NCBI RefSeq assembly: GCF_013359865.1 | Contig: NZ_JABMCE010000083.1 | Location: forward strand, 62,001 to 126,000 | DNA length: 64,000 nucleotides | Direction of reading: 5' to 3' | From: Curtobacterium pusillum | GTDB lineage: Bacteria > Actinomycetota > Actinomycetes > Actinomycetales > Microbacteriaceae | Shown: positions 58,793 to 64,000 of the stretch, piece by piece | Layout: the number at the start of each line of letters is the position of its first letter | How positions within the stretch are numbered: the stretch's first letter is position 1 | Made by a program: the position numbers and the translations under genes | The notes under the pieces: generated by a model | The model's database searches: none | Told to the model about the DNA's origin: nothing | What the model saw: the letters and a program-made list of their open reading frames with translations, nothing else

Positions 58793-60253
58793 TCAGCGTA
58801 CGTCGTCCGCGCCGCGACCGCCTGATGACATCGCGAGTGCTCGCCGACCGGGGCCGTCCCGGAACGTGAGCCGTGAACCCCAGCGCTCCCAGTCCGACCG
58901 GCGCGTCCGGACGAGGGTGGCGACGACGATGACGAGGACCGCCCCCGCGAGCCACCACCGATACGCGTCCGCGGACGGCCACACGCCGCGCAGCGCGATC
59001 GCGAGACCGATCGACAGCCACTCCCACCGCCCCGAGAGCACCACGAAGGGGATGAGCAGCAGTGCGTACCAGGGGTAGCGCGGACTCACCGCGAGGAACG
59101 TCACGCCGATCACGAGGACCTCGCCGGACCACGGTCGGGACGGGTCGGTCAGCCGCCAGGCCACGAACGCGGCGAGGAGCACCAGCAGCCCGACGACGAT
59201 CGTGGCCGCGTCGCCCCGGAAGACCAGCGACACGAGGGCGAAGCGGGAGCCGTCCTCGTAGCCCTCCTCCGACAGGTACCCCGGCAGGTAGCCGAGGACG
59301 CCGAGCCCGGTCGACAGCACGTACGGCACGTAGAGCAGCCCGAACACGGCGATGCCGACCGGGATCGCCCACCAGTTCCGCCACCGGCCGAGCAGGGGCG
59401 GGTAGACGATCGCCGGGATGAGCTTCGTGGCCGTCGCGGCCCCGAGCGCGATCCCGCCCCAGATCGGCCGGCCGAACGCGACGAGCACGGCGCCCGCGGT
59501 CGCCAGCGCCGCACCGACGGCGTCCACGTGCGAGTTCGTGACCGCCTCGGAGGCCACGAGGGGCGACCACGCCCAGAGCGCCGCCCACCAGGTCGGTCGG
59601 CCGACGCGACGGAGCACCGCGACGAGGCCGACGGTCACGCCGAGCGACACGAGCAGCCCCGCCACCTGGAAGGGCATGTACTGGGCGGTGGCCGGCACGA
59701 ACGCCCGGACGGCCGCGAACCAGAGCTGCGCCATGGGCGGGTAGATCGTGGTGACGTCCGGCCGGTTGATCGCGGTGCAGTGCCCGAGCGGACCGTCGCC
59801 CAGCCCCCGGTACCGCGGCTGTTCGCACGTGCCGTCGACCTTGTCGGGGAAGAGCCAGTCGGGACGCAGACCGGACAGTGCGTTCGACTGCGGCGTGTGT
59901 GCGTAGGGGGAGACCCCGGCGTGCTGCACGATGCCGTCCCAGGCGTACCGGGCGGAGTCGGTGCTGGTGTTCGGGGGGCCGAGGATCGCCGCGAGCCCGA
60001 TCACCACGGCACCGCCGACCACGAGCCACGTCATCCACCGCGTCGGGACGAACCGCAGCGCCAGCACCGCGCCGGCGAACACCGTCCAAGCGATCAGGGT
60101 CCACGCGACGAATGGGGAACGATGACCGGATCGGAGGAACCCCAGATGCGTGACGCCGAAGGCGATGACGCCCGCGAGGGCCAGCACACCGACCACGGCC
60201 AGCACGGCCAGCACGGTCGGCAGGAGTCGGCCGGGGCGAAGTCGTTCTCTCAT
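58793..60253 (-). CDS. GT87-like membrane glycosyltransferase
   Basis: A 486-residue polytopic protein with about eleven hydrophobic helices, 5 bp upstream of moaA. Its extracytoplasmic loops contain DSARYAWDGIVQHAGVSPYA and HTPQSNALSGLRPDWLFPDK, with acidic residues as in polyprenyl-phosphate-mannose/arabinose-dependent transferases (DUF2029/GT87). ATATKLIPAIVYPPLLGRWR near residue 280 is a membrane loop typical of the family. Likely adds sugars to cell-envelope lipids or polymers outside the membrane. Its transcription into moaA-moaD is probably only organisational. Confidence 0.85.
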   Translation of the reverse strand: MRERLRPGRLLPTVLAVLAVVGVLALAGVIAFGVTHLGFLRSGHRSPFVAWTLIAWTVFAGAVLALRFVPTRWMTWLVVGGAVVIGLAAILGPPNTSTDSARYAWDGIVQHAGVSPYAHTPQSNALSGLRPDWLFPDKVDGTCEQPRYRGLGDGPLGHCTAINRPDVTTIYPPMAQLWFAAVRAFVPATAQYMPFQVAGLLVSLGVTVGLVAVLRRVGRPTWWAALWAWSPLVASEAVTNSHVDAVGAALATAGAVLVAFGRPIWGGIALGAATATKLIPAIVYPPLLGRWRNWWAIPVGIAVFGLLYVPYVLSTGLGVLGYLPGYLSEEGYEDGSRFALVSLVFRGDAATIVVGLLVLLAAFVAWRLTDPSRPWSGEVLVIGVTFLAVSPRYPWYALLLIPFVVLSGRWEWLSIGLAIALRGVWPSADAYRWWLAGAVLVIVVATLVRTRRSDWERWGSRLTFRDGPGRRALAMSSGGRGADDVR

Positions 60254-60271
60254 GGTGCGACGAGGCTATCC

Positions 60272-61618
60272 ATGGTCAGGGGCCTGCTCCTGGATGCACG
60301 ATCCGCGATGGCATCGCCGAACCGGAACGCGCGTTCCGCCGTGGTGCTCGGACGTCTGCTCGGGGTCGCGTTCCTCGTCTGCTTCGGCACCGGCGTCTAC
60401 AGCTACCTCCTCCAGCAGCCCCTGCCCGGCATGCGGTTCCCGACGCGGCCCGCGCAGCTGTACCAGTTCACGCAGGGTGTGCACATCACGGCCGGGATCG
60501 CGATCATCCCGCTGCTGCTCGCGAAGCTCAACGCGGTGATGCCGGCGCTCGTGCAGGTCCCGCCCGTGCGCGGCGTGCTGCACCTGCTCGAGCGGCTCTC
60601 CATCGCGGTGCTCGTCGCGTCCGCCATCGTCCAGGTCGTCACCGGCCTGCTCAACACGTACCAGTGGTACCCGTGGCCGTTCCCGTTCAAGCAGGTGCAC
60701 AACGCGCTCGCGTACGTCATCATCGGGTCGCTCATCGTGCACATCGGCGTGAAGCTGCGGCTCATCGCGCGCTACTGGCGGAAGCGCGACTCGTACGACG
60801 AGCACGGCCGGTTCGTCGTGGACCGCGCCGCCGGCAGCGAGCTGCTGTCGCCGGCCCCGGGACCCGCGGCCGCGCAGGCGGTCGCCTCCTACCCCCGTGG
60901 CCTCACCGGCCGCCTGCTCCGTTGGATCGACGGCGCACCCGTCCCGGACCCGCAGGACGAACCGACGGAGCCGAGCCGCGCCTCCCGGACCACGCCGGAG
61001 GCGACCGAGGGGCGACGTGAGCGGGTCGCGCGACGCGGGTTCCTCGCCGGCGTCACCGCGGCGACCGTCGGCGTCGTCGCCCTCACGGCGGGCCAGTCGA
61101 GCACGCTCGCCGAACCGTTCAACGTGTTCGGCGCCCGACAGCGCCACCGCGGTCCGCTCGACCTCCCCGTGAACCGGACCGCCCGCGCCGCCGGTGTCCT
61201 CGCGACCGCCACCGCGGCGGACTGGAGCCTCACGGTCGTCGGCCGGGACGTCAGCCGGGCGTTCTCCCGTGCCGAACTCGTCGCCCTCGGCACGGCCGAG
61301 GCCGAGCTGCCCATCTCCTGCGTCGAGGGCTGGAGCCAGATGGCGACCTGGAGGGGTGTGCGGATGCGCGACCTCCTCGGCGCCGTGCAGGCAGCACCGG
61401 GGTCGCACGTCCGGGTGACGAGCCTCGAGCGCCACGGCGGCTACCGCGTGATGGACATGGGTCCCGAGTACGCGGAGGACCCGACGACCCTGATCGCGCT
61501 CGAACTGAACGGCGCGACGCTCGACCTCGACCACGGGTTCCCGGCACGCATCATCGCCCCCGGCCGCCCTGGCGTGCTGCAGACGAAGTGGATCGAGAAG
61601 ATCGAGGTGATCGCATGA
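60272..61618 (+). CDS. Fused b-type heme membrane domain and sulfite-oxidase-family Mo enzyme
   Basis: A 448-residue protein from ATG 60272, preceded by GAGG. Residues about 18-160 contain four membrane helices with candidate axial histidines (QGVHITAG, FKQVHNALAY, LIVHIGVK), the pattern of a b-type cytochrome anchor. A 100-residue basic/Glu linker (with the genome repeat core at 60976-60990) leads to a second helix (RRGFLAGVTAATVGVVALTA). Residues about 280-448 form a sulfite-oxidase-type molybdopterin domain with the Mo-ligating Cys in ELPISCVEGWSQMATW. Expected to oxidise or reduce an S- or N-oxide outside the membrane, with electrons to or from heme. The moco genes are close by. Confidence 0.88.
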   Translation: MVRGLLLDARSAMASPNRNARSAVVLGRLLGVAFLVCFGTGVYSYLLQQPLPGMRFPTRPAQLYQFTQGVHITAGIAIIPLLLAKLNAVMPALVQVPPVRGVLHLLERLSIAVLVASAIVQVVTGLLNTYQWYPWPFPFKQVHNALAYVIIGSLIVHIGVKLRLIARYWRKRDSYDEHGRFVVDRAAGSELLSPAPGPAAAQAVASYPRGLTGRLLRWIDGAPVPDPQDEPTEPSRASRTTPEATEGRRERVARRGFLAGVTAATVGVVALTAGQSSTLAEPFNVFGARQRHRGPLDLPVNRTARAAGVLATATAADWSLTVVGRDVSRAFSRAELVALGTAEAELPISCVEGWSQMATWRGVRMRDLLGAVQAAPGSHVRVTSLERHGGYRVMDMGPEYAEDPTTLIALELNGATLDLDHGFPARIIAPGRPGVLQTKWIEKIEVIA

Positions 61619-62058
61619 GGGCCGCGCGCACCGTGCTCGTCGTGGTCGGGGTGCTCGTCATCGCGTTCGGGGCGTACGTCCTCGTGACGACCGTGCGCCC
61701 CGTGCGGATCGGAGGGCTCGCGACGTGGCTGCTCGGCGCGGTGGTGCTCCACGACGCGATCCTGTCGCCGTTCGTCGTCGCGGTGGGGCTGCTCCTGCGC
61801 CGGACCGGGCGGGCGCTGCGGGCGTGGGCGCTCGTCGTGGTGCAGGCGGTCGTGGTGCTCGGCAGCGTCCTGGCGCTCGTGGTGCTGCCGGAGATCGCGG
61901 CGAAGGCCCAGGGGCAGAAGAACCCGACCGTGCTGCCGTTCGACTACGGTGCCCGGCTGCTCCTCGTCGAGGGCGTCCTGCTGCTCGTCGTCGTGGCCGT
62001 CCTCGTGGTCGGGGCTGTTCGCTCGCGGCGACTGGTTGAACCGACAACCAAACAGTAG
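61615..62058 (+). CDS. Small four-TM membrane protein
   Basis: A 147-residue protein from ATG 61615, overlapping the stop of the Mo enzyme gene by ATGA. Four hydrophobic segments with Arg-rich short loops (FGAYVLVTTVRPVRIGGLAT, LVVVGVLVIAFGAYVLVTTV at the N-terminus, LLVVVAVLVVGAVRSRRLVE at the C-terminus). No catalytic motif. Strong coupling suggests it assembles with or stabilises the Mo-heme protein, as small DUF4405-like subunits do, but the family is not certain. Confidence 0.75.
   Translation: MRAARTVLVVVGVLVIAFGAYVLVTTVRPVRIGGLATWLLGAVVLHDAILSPFVVAVGLLLRRTGRALRAWALVVVQAVVVLGSVLALVVLPEIAAKAQGQKNPTVLPFDYGARLLLVEGVLLLVVVAVLVVGAVRSRRLVEPTTKQ
62033..62050. promoter_or_regulatory. MarR operator overlapping the end of the membrane gene
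   Basis: A perfect dyad TGGTTG-N6-CAACCA lies 18-35 bp upstream of the MarR start codon, overlapping the last codons of the membrane-protein gene. MarR dimers bind dyads of this size. It would permit autoregulation of the marR gene. Confidence 0.55.
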
Positions 62059-62067
62059 GATGTCGCC

Positions 62068-62613
62068 ATGACCGACGAGACGCCGTGGCTCACGCGCGAC
62101 CAGCTGCGTGCCTGGATGAAGCTCGTCGCCGTCATGGAGCTCCTGCCGGCGGCCCTCGACCAGCAGCTCCAGCGCGACGCCGACCTGACCCACTTCGACT
62201 ACATGGTCATCGCCATGCTCTCGGAGACGGACTCCCGCACGCTGCGGATGTCGGCGCTGGCCTCGGCCACGAACGCCTCGCTCCCGCGGCTGTCCCACGT
62301 GGTCTCGCGACTCGAGAAGCGCGGGCTCGTCTCCCGCTGCCCGTCGACCGACGACCGCCGCGCGACCGACGTGCGGCTCACGGACGCCGGGTACGCGACC
62401 ATCGTCGAGGCGGCGCCCGACCACGTGCGCACGGCTCGACGCGTGGTCATCGACGCGCTCAGCGACGAGCAGGTCGGACAGCTCGACGGGATCGCCGCCG
62501 CGCTGCTCGCCCGGCTCGACCCGGAGGGACGGTTCGCCGCCCTGACCTACCCGCGGGACGGCGACGACACGGCGATCTGCGAGGCACGCCTGACCGGCAC
62601 GGCCGCGGACTGA
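62068..62613 (+). CDS. MarR-family transcriptional regulator
   Basis: A 181-residue regulator from ATG 62068. The winged helix-turn-helix is in residues 50-110: LTHFDYMVIAMLSETDSRTL, MSALASATNASLPRLSHVVS, EKRGLVSRCPSTDDRRATDV with the wing DDRRA. It is nine bp after the membrane-protein gene, and a dyad with TGGTTG/CAACCA covers its promoter. It may control the preceding Mo operon or itself; ligand unknown. Confidence 0.92.
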   Translation: MTDETPWLTRDQLRAWMKLVAVMELLPAALDQQLQRDADLTHFDYMVIAMLSETDSRTLRMSALASATNASLPRLSHVVSRLEKRGLVSRCPSTDDRRATDVRLTDAGYATIVEAAPDHVRTARRVVIDALSDEQVGQLDGIAAALLARLDPEGRFAALTYPRDGDDTAICEARLTGTAAD

Positions 62614-62653
62614 CCGGCACGGTCACCGGGTGCCGCTGCAATAGGCTCGCCGC

Positions 62654-63610
62654 ATGAGTGAGTCCGCCGCGCCGTCCGACACGTACTCCTACCTCGGACC
62701 CGCCGGTACCTTCACCGAGGCCGCGCTCAAGCTCGTCGACGCCGCCGCCGGCAAGCCCTGGCGGAGCGTGAACAACGTCGGAGAGGCCCTCGACGACGTC
62801 GTCAGCGGCCGGTCGATCGGCGCCGTGATCGCCATCGAGAACAGCGTCGACGGCGGGGTCAGCGCCACGCAGGACGCCCTCGCCCGGATCCCCGGCGTGC
62901 GCATCGTGGGGGAGTACCTCGTCCCCGTCGACTTCGTGCTCGTCGCACGGCACGGCACGGCCCTCGCCGACGTCCGCACGGTGAACGCCCACCCCGTCGC
63001 CTACGCCCAGACCCACAACTGGCTCGAGGTGAACGTCCGCGGGCACGGCCACATCCCGGCGTCCTCGAACGTCGCCGCCGCTGCCGCCCTGCTCGACGAG
63101 CACCCCACCGCGGACGCCGCCGTCGCACCCCCGGGGATCACCGACCACTACGACCTCTCGGTGCTCGCCTCCTCGATCGGGGACAACGCCTCCGCCGTCA
63201 CCCGGTTCGTCCTCGTGTCGAAGACGCTCGCGCTCCCGGAGCCGACCGGCGCCGACAAGACGAGCGTCATCGTCGAGCTGCCCGCCGACCACCCCGGTGC
63301 CCTCGTGGACATGCTCGAGCAGTTCGCGACCCGGGGCATCAACATGGGGCTGCTGTCCTCGCGGCCGATCGGTGACGAGCTCGGCCGGTACCGGTTCGTC
63401 ATCGACCTCGACGGGCACGTGCGGGACGAGCGCGTGGCGGACGCCCTGCTCGGACTGCGCCGGTTCAGCCCGCGCGTGACGTTCCTCGGGTCGTACCCGC
63501 GCGCCGACGGGGTCCGTCCCGAGGTGCCCGCCCGCTACTCGGACGCCGCGTTCGTCGAGGCACGCGACTGGCTCCGCGCGATCGTGTCCGGCGAGCCCGA
63601 CCCCCGCTGA
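62654..63610 (+). CDS. pheA: Prephenate dehydratase
   Basis: A 318-residue enzyme of phenylalanine synthesis that converts prephenate to phenylpyruvate. Residues about 8-205 form the periplasmic-binding-like catalytic domain: TYSYLGPAGTFTEAALKLVD, AVIAIENSVDGGVSATQDAL (the ENS signature), and the catalytic Thr in the TRF motif of SAVTRFVLVSKTL. Residues 210-290 form the ACT domain (DHPGALVDMLEQFATRGINM) that binds Phe for feedback inhibition. Monofunctional, as in actinobacteria. Ends 17 bp before a long hairpin. Confidence 0.96.
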   Translation: MSESAAPSDTYSYLGPAGTFTEAALKLVDAAAGKPWRSVNNVGEALDDVVSGRSIGAVIAIENSVDGGVSATQDALARIPGVRIVGEYLVPVDFVLVARHGTALADVRTVNAHPVAYAQTHNWLEVNVRGHGHIPASSNVAAAAALLDEHPTADAAVAPPGITDHYDLSVLASSIGDNASAVTRFVLVSKTLALPEPTGADKTSVIVELPADHPGALVDMLEQFATRGINMGLLSSRPIGDELGRYRFVIDLDGHVRDERVADALLGLRRFSPRVTFLGSYPRADGVRPEVPARYSDAAFVEARDWLRAIVSGEPDPR

Positions 63611-63626
63611 CGGGGCCCCGCCGCCT

Positions 63627-63700
63627 CCGCAAAACGCAATGTTGGCGGCTGTTCGCAGAGGTATGACGCTGCGGGCAACCGCCAACGTTGCGTTTTGCGG
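63627..63700. terminator. Long AT-rich hairpin between pheA and lipid-kinase gene
   Basis: Arms 63627-63648 and 63679-63700 pair over 22 positions with one T-G wobble; the stem begins CCGCAAAACGCAA, unusually A/T-rich for this genome. The 30-base loop contains a short inner CGCAG/CTGCG dyad. It lies 16 bp after the pheA stop and 22 bp before the stop of the convergent gene, so it likely ends both transcripts. It may also be a dispersed repeat or structured RNA. Confidence 0.65.
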
Positions 63701-63721
63701 GAGAAGGGAGGGAGGGGGAGC

Positions 63722-64000
63722 TCAGCGGCGGCGGACGCCCCGACCCTGGTGCGGCTCGACCGCGGGGATCCGCACGTCCAGCGATCCGGGGTCGAGCCGC
63801 GCGCGGAACGCGATGATCTCACCCTCGGGGTCCCCGTCGATCTCGAACTCGTCCGGCTTCTCGAGGCGCAGCACGAACTCCTCGCCGCGCATGTAGCGCA
63901 GCGGCCGCTCCTGCTTCGCCGCCGTGGTGATGCGACGCCCGATGATCGTGTTGCCGAGCGACGACCGGTGGAACCAGCGCAGGATCGCGTTCTCCCAGAA
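63722..64000 (-). CDS. Diacylglycerol kinase-like lipid kinase, C-terminal part only
   Basis: The frame enters at the right edge and ends at the TGA at 63722-63724, so only the last 92 residues are seen. The tail EFVLRLEKPDEFEIDGDPEG followed by EIIAFRARLDPGSLDVRIPA matches the second domain of YegS/BmrU-type diacylglycerol and related lipid kinases, where the E-x-D-G-D segment is diagnostic. These enzymes phosphorylate diacylglycerol or other lipids at the cytoplasmic membrane. The catalytic N-terminal domain lies outside the window. Confidence 0.78.
   Translation of the reverse strand, partial: FWENAILRWFHRSSLGNTIIGRRITTAAKQERPLRYMRGEEFVLRLEKPDEFEIDGDPEGEIIAFRARLDPGSLDVRIPAVEPHQGRGVRRR

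Noticed and set aside
62036-62061. TTGAAC/TAGGAT as a promoter for marR
   Set aside because: The spacing is only 14 bp, too short for a standard sigma factor; the dyad there is better explained as an operator.
1-64000. tRNA, rRNA, tmRNA, CRISPR array, replication origin or prophage
   Set aside because: Reading both strands I found no cloverleaf, regular spaced repeats, DnaA-box cluster or phage structural genes. This is a visual check only and could miss a tRNA.

Overview
This window is a high-GC, gene-dense stretch of an actinobacterial chromosome. The codon bias, the many GTG starts and GTGA/ATGA stop-start overlaps, and the gene content (ispE, rsmA, TatD and metG in a row; Pmt beside rsmI; fused ThiF-rhodanese MoeZ) fit the family Microbacteriaceae, and Curtobacterium is my best guess. 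The genus is an inference; no rRNA or other taxonomic marker is present. I see no tRNA, rRNA, CRISPR array, prophage or classical insertion sequence.

Layout. 1-8.8 kb: a DUF4434 protein running off the left edge, a secreted protein, a LysR regulator divergent from an EamA exporter, TerC, a UbiA prenyltransferase facing an FAD monooxygenase, and a stress-type membrane/PRC-barrel pair. 8.8-16.4 kb: an acyltransferase, a TetR/SDR pair with clear operators, type II NADH dehydrogenase, a RibD-like reductase and two overlapping alpha/beta hydrolases. 16.4-22.9 kb: a probable sugar-utilisation group (LacI, methyltransferase, two coupled Gfo/Idh/MocA oxidoreductases) and a secreted beta-helix protein. 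22.9-33.9 kb: small enzymes, hrpA, a DUF255 thioredoxin-fold protein, a P-loop kinase, an epimerase and a rhodanese. 34-36.7 kb: an MFS exporter with its divergent TetR. 36.7-43.3 kb: Pmt mannosyltransferase, then rsmI, metG, tatD, rsmA. 43.3-50.4 kb: an SDR/XRE pair interrupted by a DUF3800 gene, an ATP-grasp ligase, a flavin monooxygenase-metY sulfur operon and ispE. 50.4-62.6 kb: a molybdenum region (HTH-TOBE protein, moeZ, modABC, a cation antiporter, moaA-moaD and a heme-membrane/Mo-oxidoreductase fusion). 62.6-64 kb: pheA and a truncated lipid kinase gene.

The most notable observations are two small insertions built the same way. At the 3' end of hrpA (24.4-25.5 kb) and at the 3' end of an XRE-family regulator gene (45.0-45.9 kb), the terminal coding sequence of the host gene is duplicated as an exact direct repeat (27 bp and 22 bp). 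The DNA between the copies carries only one or two cargo genes: a secreted protein plus a lipoprotein in one, a DUF3800 protein in the other. Neither carries a recognisable integrase or transposase. They look like compact site-specific elements that use gene ends as attachment sites, moved either by an unrecognised enzyme (DUF3800 itself is a candidate) or in trans.

A second genome-scale feature is a family of inverted repeats with the core CCGCGCCTCCCGTCC. It forms hairpins between genes at six places, and half-copies or an inverted pair lie in frame inside at least six positions in five coding sequences, mostly in variable linkers.
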